22,220 nt of DNA from NCBI GenBank assembly GCA_016199185.1, contig JACQHE010000019.1, positions 1 through 22,220 on the forward strand, given 5' to 3'. The stretch comes from Candidatus Gottesmanbacteria bacterium (GTDB taxonomy: Bacteria > Patescibacteriota > Microgenomatia > UBA10105 > UBA927). The notes beneath the pieces are model-generated. The model was not told where the DNA came from and did no database searches. It worked only from the letters and a program-made list of their open reading frames with translations. The first letter of the stretch is position 1, and the number at the start of each line of letters is the position of its first letter. The translations under genes and the position numbers were made by a program. Shown here piece after piece: positions 1 through 6,735 of the stretch.

Positions 1-159
1 TACGAAACCTTTGGCAAACAGTGGAAACAAGCTGAAACGGGGAAAATCGCCTTTGGGGCTTGCGATCGGAAAAAACGTGAAGATCGACTGGATGAAACTC
101 ATCAAAAAATCATGCTCTTAAATGAACGTCGTCCGCTTGCTGATCTTGTAATCCTATAG
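1..159 (+). CDS. C-terminal end of an unidentified protein (cut by left edge)
   Basis: The first reading frame is open from base 1 and ends at a TAG at 157-159, giving 52 residues that begin YETFGKQW and end ADLVIL. The segment is rich in Lys, Arg and Glu and has no membrane helix. It is AT-richer than most of the window. I do not recognise the family. It points towards the SLH-protein gene and ends 26 bp from that gene's stop codon, so the two genes converge. No terminator hairpin is visible in the gap. It could be a real gene end or a chance open frame; the absence of any other gene in this stretch favours a real gene. Confidence 0.45.
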   Translation, partial: YETFGKQWKQAETGKIAFGACDRKKREDRLDETHQKIMLLNERRPLADLVIL

Positions 160-185
160 TATATCATAAACAAGAGAAAAATCAA

Positions 186-1709
186 TTATCTGAAGAGGGA
201 TTGGAAAAAATTCTGTACCAACGTGATTATTTGAACGAAAATACTTACTTGAGCCGGAGAAGCTTGTGCAGGATAGGTCACTGTCGCAGGGGGTACAGCA
301 GGAGGCACGAGAGAAGGTGATAGACTGGCGGGAGGAAGCGGCGCTGGCTGGGCAGACGTGGCGATGGGAGACGGAGATGGTGCCGGACTCACGAGTTCTT
401 TGATTAAATCGGAGAAAGATTGAGTGACGCGTTCAACATCCGCCGTGGGCTTAAGGGTCGGAGTTGCCCCACAGTCTGACGGGCAGGAGGTTGTCGATTC
501 AGCACAACTGCACCCTTCGCCTTGGCAAACTATTGACTGACAGACACGGTCACCGCACCTATCGACACACACTGAAGGCGAAGGCATGATAGTGCTCTTT
601 GGTGTTTCCGTAGTGGGTAGCGGTGTTGACGGTATTGGTGGATGTGATGGCGTAGGAGAAACAGTCGGGAGCGGCTTTCTCTGGGTGAGTTCAATAAAGT
701 TCATGATGAACGTGGCCATTTGTTCGCGGGTAACGTTAAGATACGGACCGAATTGCGTCGGCGAAACGCCGGCGGTAACCTTGAGTCCGTAAATTCTCGC
801 GATTGGCTTTTGGGCCCACGTGATGTCCCCGCCTCCGATATCCGTGAAGGGTACGGGCACCTCGGGCGCGTACTCGCCATACAGGGCTTTGTACAGATTA
901 GAGAGGAACGTGGCCATTTGGGCGCGATTAATTTTTATTTCCGGCGAGTACGTAGTAGCGGAAGTACCCGCAGTGATTTTTAGGCCGTAGATCTTTTTAA
1001 TGGCGGTTTGAACGTCTGGCGGCAGTTGGCCGATGTCAGTAAACGGCGTCTCGCCCGCAAGGGTGGATCTACCGGTGATATATTCATAGGCTCGGATGAG
1101 AAAGGTAGCCATGCTGGCGCGGGTGATTTCGCCTTCGGGGTCAAACAAGCCGTCTGCTACCGGCGTCATAATCCGGGTAGGCAAAATTTTCTGAACGTGC
1201 TTCCATGACCATTTGGCATAATCAAGATCGTACAGGGGATAGAGACCTGGGTACCAGGAGATGTTTTTGAACGTAAGGACGCCGACGAAGTTTGGATTGG
1301 ACTGTTTTACCGGTAGTAATGCTTCTTCTTTATTGGTGGTGAAAGGGAACCCTGCGCGGGTTGTCCAGACTGGGCGGTATGTATCCGTGACTACTCCGTC
1401 GGAGACAGTCAGACTGGAAATGGCGTAGTTTATTTTTTCACTGTCAAATTCCGGTGTGCTTTCATAATAAAGAGAGAGCGTCAGTGGCGTACCCCATTCG
1501 GTCCACGAGACTGCTAATGTATTGGGTGCTCCCTCGTTAATTTTTATCGTCGTTCCCGGATCCGGCCGGCCGGTGAAAATCCGTTCCCCAACGTCTTTAG
1601 CCCCCAACGAGAAATAAAGATAGTCTGCCTTGAGCCAGGAAGTGCGGGATTTCCAATCAACCGGAGCGGGCGGAGAAATTGTTTGTGTAACGACTGGCGC
1701 GGATCCCAA
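186..1709 (-). CDS. SLH-domain surface protein, C-terminal part (downstream of a frameshift)
   Basis: This frame carries the main body of an exported surface protein. After a beta-rich region (about residues 20-165) there are three S-layer homology repeats at about residues 170-345. They are marked by FTDI, IYGLKITAG/IYGLKVTAG and RAQMATFL/REQMATFI, with RASMATFLIRAYEY in the first. SLH repeats usually bind pyruvylated cell-wall glycans. A Pro/Thr/Ser linker follows, then a knot of eight cysteines with the CGDRVC...CPSDC pattern, a second Pro-rich stretch and a hydrophobic C-terminal helix ending FFQSLFR. The only start in this frame is a TTG at 1709 with no ribosome binding site. The signal anchor is missing but is found in the overlapping upstream frame (1544-2098), so I read the two as one gene split by a single-base loss near 1721-1726. 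It is the last gene of the minus-strand block. Confidence 0.8.
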   Translation of the reverse strand: MGSAPVVTQTISPPAPVDWKSRTSWLKADYLYFSLGAKDVGERIFTGRPDPGTTIKINEGAPNTLAVSWTEWGTPLTLSLYYESTPEFDSEKINYAISSLTVSDGVVTDTYRPVWTTRAGFPFTTNKEEALLPVKQSNPNFVGVLTFKNISWYPGLYPLYDLDYAKWSWKHVQKILPTRIMTPVADGLFDPEGEITRASMATFLIRAYEYITGRSTLAGETPFTDIGQLPPDVQTAIKKIYGLKITAGTSATTYSPEIKINRAQMATFLSNLYKALYGEYAPEVPVPFTDIGGGDITWAQKPIARIYGLKVTAGVSPTQFGPYLNVTREQMATFIMNFIELTQRKPLPTVSPTPSHPPIPSTPLPTTETPKSTIMPSPSVCVDRCGDRVCQSIVCQGEGCSCAESTTSCPSDCGATPTLKPTADVERVTQSFSDLIKELVSPAPSPSPIATSAQPAPLPPASLSPSLVPPAVPPATVTYPAQASPAQVSIFVQIITLVQNFFQSLFR

Positions 1710-2098
1710 AAACGTGCCATTGAATTGGTTGCCTTAACGATGATATCCGCACTGCCGGACGCCAGTGGTATAAACGTAGCGAGATTTCCGTTTGGCTCTA
1801 ATGTACCGGGAGAAGCAGTGGTGCTCATGTGCCATTCGTAGGAAGTTGCGATGGGTACCGGCTGGCCGTTGGAGTCAACCAGAAGTGTCGAGAGATATAC
1901 CGGCTGGCCGTTGGGGATGCCGGCAATTATTTCAGGATTAATCTTCACGATCCAAGTTTGAGAATCAGCATTGTTTGAAGCTCTGGGAACTATCGACTGG
2001 CGCATTTTGACCGCAAGCACCAAGAGCGGTAAAAAGAGGAGAGGAACTAGTACCGGCAAAAACGGCTTCATTTTCCGATACAGATCAATCGGCGCCAT
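1544..2098 (-). CDS. SLH-domain surface protein, N-terminal part (membrane anchor and Ig-like domain, frameshifted)
   Basis: The protein starts MAPIDLYRKMKPF, followed by one long hydrophobic helix (FLPVLVPLLFLPLLVLAV) and the junction MRQSIVPRAS. This matches a type II signal anchor or uncleaved signal. Residues of about 35-125 look like a bacterial Ig-like domain (VYLSTLLVDSNGQPVPI, ending SGSADIIVKA). After VKAT the frame runs into unrelated sequence (RFWDPRQSLHK). Adding one A to GGCAACC near 1721-1726 would read VKANQFNGTFLGSAP and join the SLH frame. The ATG at 2098 is preferred because GGAGG lies 5 nt upstream. An ATG at 2101 and one at 2128 are also in frame; the 2128 start would overlap the stop of the RNase J remnant. 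Either an assembly error or a true mutation could explain the break. Confidence 0.75.
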   Translation of the reverse strand: MAPIDLYRKMKPFLPVLVPLLFLPLLVLAVKMRQSIVPRASNNADSQTWIVKINPEIIAGIPNGQPVYLSTLLVDSNGQPVPIATSYEWHMSTTASPGTLEPNGNLATFIPLASGSADIIVKATNSMARFWDPRQSLHKQFLRPLRLIGNPALPGSRQTIFISRWGLKTLGNGFSPAGRIRERR

Positions 2099-2108
2099 CA
2101 TTACCTCC

Positions 2109-2138
2109 AGTATAGCATAAATTTTCATACTTCCACAA
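2109..2138 (-). promoter_or_regulatory. Candidate extended -10 promoter of the SLH-protein gene
   Basis: On the minus strand TGCTATACT gives an extended -10 box (TATACT, 2109-2114) with a weak -35 (TTGTGG, 2133-2138) 18 bp away. The -10 box ends 7 nt before the ATG at 2101, so the transcript may be leaderless or nearly so. The GGAGG between them would serve the ATG at 2098. The weak -35 lowers confidence. Confidence 0.4.
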
Positions 2139-2214
2139 TCACCGGCACGATCAGGGGGCGCCGGCCGGTTTCGCGGGCGAGGAAGACGGCGAGATTTTCG
2201 CTGATTTACTTCCG
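2125..2214 (-). pseudogene. Diverged second copy of the RNase J 3' end
   Basis: Read on the minus strand, this 90-nt stretch encodes RK-stop-ISENLAVFLARETG and then RRPLIVPVIVEV followed by TGA. The intact RNase J gene ends with the same sequence at 3467-3556 except for S to A and a CAA to TAA nonsense change. Most other differences fall in third codon positions (AAC/AAT, CTT/CTC, GAG/GAA, GTG/GTA), which is the pattern of two genes that diverged under selection rather than of a copy decaying after duplication. Homology stops just upstream of RK. The remnant abuts the SLH-protein gene, so in an ancestor RNase J was probably followed directly by that gene. Confidence 0.85.
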
Positions 2215-2289
2215 ATCACATTGGCTCCCTGCACTTCCCTTCGGAAGCGGCAACGCAGCCATCCGCGGCGGAACGTAGTTTTCTACCTC

Positions 2290-2317
2290 TTGACAGACCA
2301 TCTGTATTTAGTAAAAT
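2290..2317 (+). promoter_or_regulatory. Sigma70-type promoter of the DUF4143 ATPase gene
   Basis: A perfect -35 TTGACA (2290-2295) is followed after 16 bp by TAAAAT (2312-2317), one mismatch from consensus. Only 9 nt separate the -10 box from the ATG at 2327 and there is no Shine-Dalgarno sequence, so the mRNA is probably leaderless. The inserted gene therefore brings its own promoter. Confidence 0.7.
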
Positions 2318-2326
2318 AGAAACACT

Positions 2327-3457
2327 ATGATAGCAAGATTTATAGAAAAAGAGCTACTTAAAGAATTGCGGCCTGCCCACGTTGTGGGTCTTTTTGGAGC
2401 GAGACGAACGGGGAAGACCGTCCTTTTAGGGTCGCTTGCCAAAAAACTAAAAAGCAAAAAATTATTACGTCTCCATGGGCAAACTTTAGGGGTTCAGGAA
2501 GCTTTCTCTTCCCAACGGGTGGAGATTATCCAAAAATATACCGCCGGATACGATACTGTTTTTATCGACGAGGCACAATACATTCCGAACATCGGCCTTA
2601 ACTTAAAACTTGCCGTCGACACCCTCCCCAAGCTATCTTTTTTGGTTACCGGGTCTTCTGCTTTTGATCTAAAAAACAAGCTGGGAGAACCCCTGGTTGG
2701 CCGCAGTACTTTTCTCAAACTTTATCCTCTCTCTCAACTTGAACTCTCCAAAAATGAAAACGCGTTTGAAACGATTGCCAACTTGGAAACCCGGCTTATT
2801 TACGGATCGTACCCCCAGGTAGTCTTTTCCGGGTCAGATAACCAAAAAAGAAAAATTTTGGAGAATCTCCGTGATGGCTATTTATTAAAAGATATCTTGG
2901 CTCTCGAGAATGTAAAAGATTCTGTTTTTGTTTTTAATCTTTTGCGTCTTATTGCGTTCCAAATTGGTCATGATATCTCTTATGCGGAATTGGCCCAAAA
3001 TCTTAATGTCCATCCGGACACGGTTCGGCGCTACCTTGAACTTTTAGAAAAAATATTTATTATCTTTCCCCGTCAGGGGTATAGTCGAAACTTGCGTAAA
3101 GAGTATACCAAAACACCCCGATACTATTTTGGGGACAATGGTATTAGAAATGTCCTGATTTCCAATTTTAATCCTCTGGCCTCACGCGACGACGCAGGTG
3201 CTCTCTGGGAAAACTATTGTGTTTCCGAACGCCAGAAGAGAAATGACTACAAAAATATCTTCGCAAACTATTTTTACTGGCGAACGTATGATCAAAAAGA
3301 AATTGATTTGGTCGAAGAGCGGGAGGGCAGATTATTCGGTTTTGAAATGAAGTGGGGAAAAGTCAAGGGGAAAGCCCCGAAAGATTTTTTACAGACGTAT
3401 AAAGGTTCCAGTTTTGAGGTAATAAATAAAGAAAATTACCGGGATTTCATTAGCTAA
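2327..3457 (+). CDS. AAA+ ATPase with DUF4143 C-terminal domain
   Basis: This is a typical AAA_14/DUF4143 protein of 376 residues. The P-loop is GARRTGKT (residues 24-31), Walker B is TVFIDEAQ, and the TGSSAF sensor motif follows. The middle holds a winged-helix-like segment (YAELAQNLNVHPDTVRRYLELLEK). The C-terminal DUF4143 part contains EIDLVEEREGRLFGFEMKW, which resembles the core of a PD-(D/E)xK nuclease fold. Proteins of this family are common, often horizontally acquired, and of unknown physiological role; a link to DNA or to toxin-antitoxin-like modules is only suspected. It is the only plus-strand gene within the 186-17876 block, is AT-richer than its neighbours, and lies between two copies of the RNase J 3' end. 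Its stop is 9 bp from the RNase J stop. These points suggest recent transfer. Confidence 0.9.
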   Translation: MIARFIEKELLKELRPAHVVGLFGARRTGKTVLLGSLAKKLKSKKLLRLHGQTLGVQEAFSSQRVEIIQKYTAGYDTVFIDEAQYIPNIGLNLKLAVDTLPKLSFLVTGSSAFDLKNKLGEPLVGRSTFLKLYPLSQLELSKNENAFETIANLETRLIYGSYPQVVFSGSDNQKRKILENLRDGYLLKDILALENVKDSVFVFNLLRLIAFQIGHDISYAELAQNLNVHPDTVRRYLELLEKIFIIFPRQGYSRNLRKEYTKTPRYYFGDNGIRNVLISNFNPLASRDDAGALWENYCVSERQKRNDYKNIFANYFYWRTYDQKEIDLVEEREGRLFGFEMKWGKVKGKAPKDFLQTYKGSSFEVINKENYRDFIS

Positions 3458-3466
3458 CGGAGATTC

Positions 3467-5194
3467 TCACACCTCCACAATGACCGGCACGATGAGGGGG
3501 CGCCGGCCGGTTTCGCGGGCGAGGAAGACGCTAAGGTTTTCGCTGATTTGCTTGCGGACAAACTGCCAGTCCATCATCCTCCCTTTCTTGAGCCGGAGTG
3601 ACTGGAGAACGGTTCGCTTAGCGGCATCGATGAGTCCGCCGGATTCTTTCATATAGATAAACCCGCGCGATATGATGTCCGGGCCGCTGGTCACCCGGCC
3701 CGTAGACTTTTGGATCGGAATGACGACCACGACGATTCCTTCGGTGGCAATCGTCTGCCGATCACGAAGCACGATATTGCCCACGTCTCCCACGCCCAGG
3801 CCGTCCACCATCACATTTTCCAGTTCCAATGTCTCTACCACTCGCGGCGCGCTGTGGGAAGAAAACTCCAGCACCTGCCCTTCTTCGGGAATTAAAATCT
3901 CGCGCTTCTCATAGCCCAAATCTTGCGCGAGCCTTCTATATTGCATGAGGTGTTTGTATGTCCCGCCGATCGGGAAAATATACCGCGGACCTACAGCAGA
4001 CAGAAGGAGCATAAGATCTCCCTGGCTCCCGTGGCCTGACACGTGGAGGTCTTCCATAATGTCGCTGTAACTTACCCGCGCGCCTTTCCTATAGATTGCG
4101 TCAATAAGGGTATTGACGTCATGCTCCCGTCCCGGGATAGGGTCGGCCGAGATCACCACGGTATCCCCTTCATCCAGACGCACAAAGCGGTGGCTATCGT
4201 TGGCAATCCGTGACAGCGCAGAATCCGGCTGTCCCTGGCTTCCTGCCACGACCAAAAACTGTTTGGTCGACGGAAGCCGTTTGAGGTCCCGATCCCGGAC
4301 AAGCGCCTCACGAGGAAACTTCATGTACCCGAGCTTAACAGCTGCCTCCACGTTCTGGTCAATGCTCCTGCCGATAAACGCCACGTGTCTCCCGTACTGG
4401 AGAGCAAGCTCAATGGCCCGCTGGATGCGCGAGATATTGCTCGACTGCGTGGTAAAGAGCACTTTGCCGGTGGCAAGCTTGAGTTCCTTCTCGATGGTCT
4501 CCCCCACCACCTGCTCCGATGGCGTAAACCCGGGTCGCTCGCTGCCCAGACAGTCAGTCAAAAGGCAAAGCACCACCCGTTTTCCTGCCGCGTTAATCTT
4601 GGCGAGTTCCGATCGCTTGCCGTCCAAAGGGTCAAAGTCAAACTTAAAGTCGCTGCCGTGGTAAAAGGTACCGATGGGAGTCTCTATGACGAGATTTGCC
4701 GCATCCGGTACCGAGTGCGTCATGCGGATAAACGATACCGTAAACGGACCGATCCGCAAAACTTTTTCAAAATCTACCGGCGTCACGCGCGATTTTATCC
4801 TGATTTCCGCAAGTTTAATGTTGGCAAACGCGGCCGTGAGCGTCGTCCCCCACATCGGGATATTACCCAGCTTGTCATACACATACGGAATCCCGCCGAT
4901 GTGGTCGTCGTGGCCGTGGGTGAAAACTAAACCGCGAATATGCTGCTTCTTGTTGGCAAGATACCGTACATCCGGAATCACCAAATCCACGCCGTACATC
5001 TCCGGATCCGGAAATCCTATGCCGCAGTCCACGATGAGGATGTCCCGGATCGCCCCATCCACGCGGTACTCATAGAGGAACATGTTTTTGGTCACATTGC
5101 CCGTCCCGCCCAAGGGGATAATCCGGACAGTGTCGCGGCCAGTTTTTGATGTTCCCTGATAAACTGTTTTATGTGGTGTTTCCCAAAAACTCAT
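3467..5194 (-). CDS. rnj: Ribonuclease J (metallo-beta-lactamase/beta-CASP RNase)
   Basis: RNase J is a dual 5' exo- and endoribonuclease central to mRNA decay and rRNA maturation in bacteria lacking RNase E. The zinc-binding motif HGHDDH is at residues 93-98. Later metal ligands lie in MTHSVPDAANLVI and GSDFKFD, the beta-CASP domain has TTQSSNISRIQRAIELA, and VSGHGSQGDL supplies a further conserved histidine motif. The C-terminal domain follows. Length (575 residues from ATG 5194) fits the family. A TTG 9 nt further upstream (5203) is also in frame; neither start has a clear Shine-Dalgarno sequence. The gene lies in a minus-strand series after pnp and the Lon-like gene, so two RNA-decay enzymes are close together. 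The region just upstream has been taken over by the four-helix-bundle cassette, 13 bp before the start. Confidence 0.95.
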   Translation of the reverse strand: MSFWETPHKTVYQGTSKTGRDTVRIIPLGGTGNVTKNMFLYEYRVDGAIRDILIVDCGIGFPDPEMYGVDLVIPDVRYLANKKQHIRGLVFTHGHDDHIGGIPYVYDKLGNIPMWGTTLTAAFANIKLAEIRIKSRVTPVDFEKVLRIGPFTVSFIRMTHSVPDAANLVIETPIGTFYHGSDFKFDFDPLDGKRSELAKINAAGKRVVLCLLTDCLGSERPGFTPSEQVVGETIEKELKLATGKVLFTTQSSNISRIQRAIELALQYGRHVAFIGRSIDQNVEAAVKLGYMKFPREALVRDRDLKRLPSTKQFLVVAGSQGQPDSALSRIANDSHRFVRLDEGDTVVISADPIPGREHDVNTLIDAIYRKGARVSYSDIMEDLHVSGHGSQGDLMLLLSAVGPRYIFPIGGTYKHLMQYRRLAQDLGYEKREILIPEEGQVLEFSSHSAPRVVETLELENVMVDGLGVGDVGNIVLRDRQTIATEGIVVVVIPIQKSTGRVTSGPDIISRGFIYMKESGGLIDAAKRTVLQSLRLKKGRMMDWQFVRKQISENLSVFLARETGRRPLIVPVIVEV

Positions 5195-5204
5195 AGTAAA
5201 CAAA

Positions 5205-5262
5205 TTCCAAATCCTAATTTCTAAATCCTAAACAATTTCAAAATATAAAATTCAAATGTCCA
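5205..5262 (+). repeat. Left arm of the AT-rich inverted repeat
   Basis: The arm contains AAATCCTAA twice in varied form and ends in AAATTCAAATGTCC. It matches the reverse complement of 5633-5684 with two gaps: about 4 nt extra in the right arm and about 11 nt extra in the left arm. Confidence 0.6.
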
Positions 5263-5272
5263 AAACAATTGC

Positions 5273-5638
5273 TTACTCCGATTTTGTCACAATCGAACCG
5301 AAAATTTTACAAAACTCGTTGGCTTCTTGTGTTAACCGAGCTCTTTCATTCTCTAAGACTTCGTTTTGACCAGTATCAACTAGTTGCAGCCAATATTTAG
5401 ATTCCTTTGATTCTTTTCGACAAATCTTGATTCTATGAACAAAATCTTTTCTGCTTATAGCTTCGTTTGCTTCTATATAATTTGCCCCGATAGATCCGGA
5501 AGATCGAATCAATTGAGGACCATCCTCCAGGTTGCATACTGTACGCGGCAATTCTTTTACAAAACTGCGACAATCACGGGCAAAGACAAGTGTTCGCTCT
5601 TCGAGGTCGTAATGTTTGTGTATTGGAATTTCGGTCAT
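5273..5638 (-). CDS. Four-helix-bundle protein (23S rRNA intervening-sequence protein / Avd-like family)
   Basis: The 121-residue product is almost wholly alpha-helical. It has the family pattern FARDCRSFVKELPRT, IRSSGSIGANYIEANEA, RKDFVHRIKICRKESKESKYWLQL. The family was first seen in intervening sequences of 23S rRNA genes and includes the Avd accessory protein of diversity-generating retroelements; most members have no proven role. No reverse transcriptase, variable repeat or rRNA gene is present here, so neither context applies. The ATG (5638) lies within the inner end of the right inverted repeat and has no Shine-Dalgarno sequence. Its base composition is AT-richer than that of the flanking Lon-like and RNase J genes, which fits insertion from elsewhere. 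Confidence 0.9.
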   Translation of the reverse strand: MTEIPIHKHYDLEERTLVFARDCRSFVKELPRTVCNLEDGPQLIRSSGSIGANYIEANEAISRKDFVHRIKICRKESKESKYWLQLVDTGQNEVLENERARLTQEANEFCKIFGSIVTKSE

Positions 5639-5684
5639 TTGAATTTATTTAGGATTTAGTGCTTAGAATTTAGGATTTCTTGGA
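5633..5684 (-). repeat. Right arm of the AT-rich inverted repeat
   Basis: Read on the minus strand this arm runs CCAAGAAATCCTAAATTC and, after a short stretch, CTAAATCCTAAATAAATTC, then AAATGACC. It mirrors the left arm at 5205-5262 and includes the start codon of the four-helix-bundle gene. Confidence 0.6.
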
Positions 5685-6716
5685 TCAATATGTTTCTATA
5701 AATTCCTTCATGTTTTCCTGACGAATGTGGTAACTCTTCCCCTTGCCCTCGACGATCATGCGCGCAACTTTCCGGCACAACGCGTTCATCGTGCGCTCGA
5801 GGCTACGGATGCCGGCGTCGTAGCCTAAAGGCCGCACGAGCTTGGGCCAGAGAGCTTCATCGATCGTGAGATTTTCCTTGGTGAGCCCGGATTCGGCCAT
5901 GAGCTGGGGAAGCACATAGTCCTTGGCGATTTTGATCTTTTCTTCATCGCTGTATGATGGCATCTGGATGGGCTCAAGCCGGTCTAAAACCGCGGTTGCA
6001 ATATTGGTCGTGTTGTTGGCTGTGGCAATAAACAGCACGTCGGAGAGATCAAACGGAAAATCCAGGTAATGGTCGGTAAACGCCACATTTTGCTCCGGAT
6101 CCAGAAGCTCGACCAAGACCCCCATGATATCCCCGCGGGTTCCTTCGGCGACCCGGTCTATTTCATCCAGAAGCATCACCGGATTGCGGCTGCCGGCAAA
6201 CCGAAGGCCTTTGAGAATAAGCCCGATCTGGGCGTCGGGTCGGACGCGGGACTGGCCGCGCAGGTCAAGCGCGTCGCTCATACCGCCGAAAGGAACGCGG
6301 ACAAACCGCCGGCCCATGGCTTCCGCTATCGATTTGGCAAGCGTCGTCTTGCCGGTGCCGACTAAACCCACCAAGCACAGGATCGGCGCCCGATGATGTT
6401 CTTTGTTGAGCGTAAGGATCGCAAGGTACTCTAAAATTCGATCTTTCACCGGCTCCAGACCATAATGGTGTTTATTGAGAACCTCGCGCGCTTTCGTCAG
6501 ATCTAGTACGTCTTGGGTGATCGTATTCCACGGAAGGGCACCCACCCACTCGGCGTAGCGGAGTATCTGTTCGATGTGGACGCGCGAGGAAATATCATGT
6601 TCAAGGCGAATAATTTCATCGAGATTTCCTTCTACCCGAAGCTTTAGGTCGTGCGGGAGTTTGACTTCCGTAATTTTTTTCCGAAGGCTTTCTACTTCAT
6701 CCGTCAATTTGGACAT
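5685..6716 (-). CDS. Lon-like AAA+ ATPase lacking the protease domain
   Basis: The sequence matches the ATPase part of bacterial Lon. There is a helical segment with the Lon-typical YAEWVGALPWN (about residues 54-64), then HYGLEPVKDRILEYLA, Walker A GLVGTGKT (117-124), FGGMSDALDLRGQ, Walker B VMLLDEID (180-187), LLDPEQNVAFTDHYLDFPFDLSDV, the sensor ATANN, and a C-terminal helical subdomain ending EFIETY. The usual N-terminal substrate-binding LAN domain is missing. So is the whole Ser-Lys protease domain that normally follows at this point, leaving 343 residues against about 780. It could be a dedicated unfoldase or a truncated Lon. The stop codon abuts the outer end of the four-helix-bundle cassette, so loss of the 3' part by insertion is possible. 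It follows pnp by 19 bp. Confidence 0.85.
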   Translation of the reverse strand: MSKLTDEVESLRKKITEVKLPHDLKLRVEGNLDEIIRLEHDISSRVHIEQILRYAEWVGALPWNTITQDVLDLTKAREVLNKHHYGLEPVKDRILEYLAILTLNKEHHRAPILCLVGLVGTGKTTLAKSIAEAMGRRFVRVPFGGMSDALDLRGQSRVRPDAQIGLILKGLRFAGSRNPVMLLDEIDRVAEGTRGDIMGVLVELLDPEQNVAFTDHYLDFPFDLSDVLFIATANNTTNIATAVLDRLEPIQMPSYSDEEKIKIAKDYVLPQLMAESGLTKENLTIDEALWPKLVRPLGYDAGIRSLERTMNALCRKVARMIVEGKGKSYHIRQENMKEFIETY

Positions 6717-6722
6717 GCTTCT

Positions 6723-6731
6723 ATACTAGCA
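6723..6731 (-). promoter_or_regulatory. Possible extended -10 box of the Lon-like gene
   Basis: TGCTAGTAT on the minus strand resembles an extended -10 box and ends 6 nt before the ATG at 6716. This is the same spacing as at other leaderless starts in this window. No good -35 is visible, and read-through from pnp is equally possible. Confidence 0.25.
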
Positions 6732-6735
6732 GAAA

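Larger units (their letters stand above)
5205..5684. mobile_element. Candidate one-gene cassette: four-helix-bundle gene within AT-rich inverted repeats
   Basis: A gene for an S23-type four-helix-bundle protein is framed by two AT-rich arms that are imperfect reverse complements (5205-5262 and 5633-5684). The outer ends both read close to CC(AAG)AAATCCTAA and the inner ends both read AAATTCAAATG(T/A)CC. The left outer end is about 10 bp from the RNase J start and the right outer end abuts the Lon-like stop codon at 5685. No transposase is present, so mobility would depend on another function. Calling it mobile is an inference from structure. Confidence 0.5.

Noticed and set aside
100..185. 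Terminator between the left-edge gene and the SLH gene
   Set aside because: Only weak CTTGT/ACAAG pairing and no T-run on either strand.
1856..1914. Direct repeat TACCGGCTGGCCGTTGG at 1856 and 1898
   Set aside because: It encodes the peptide NGQPV twice within the Ig-like domain; a local coding repeat is enough to explain it.
2215..2289. Possible remains of a transposase or more RNase J between the remnant and the ATPase promoter
   Set aside because: Translation in all frames gave nothing I recognise and no continued match to RNase J; a small CTTCC/GGAAG hairpin has no T-run.
5273..5638. Diversity-generating retroelement (Avd-like protein)
   Set aside because: No reverse transcriptase and no template/variable repeat pair is present in the window.
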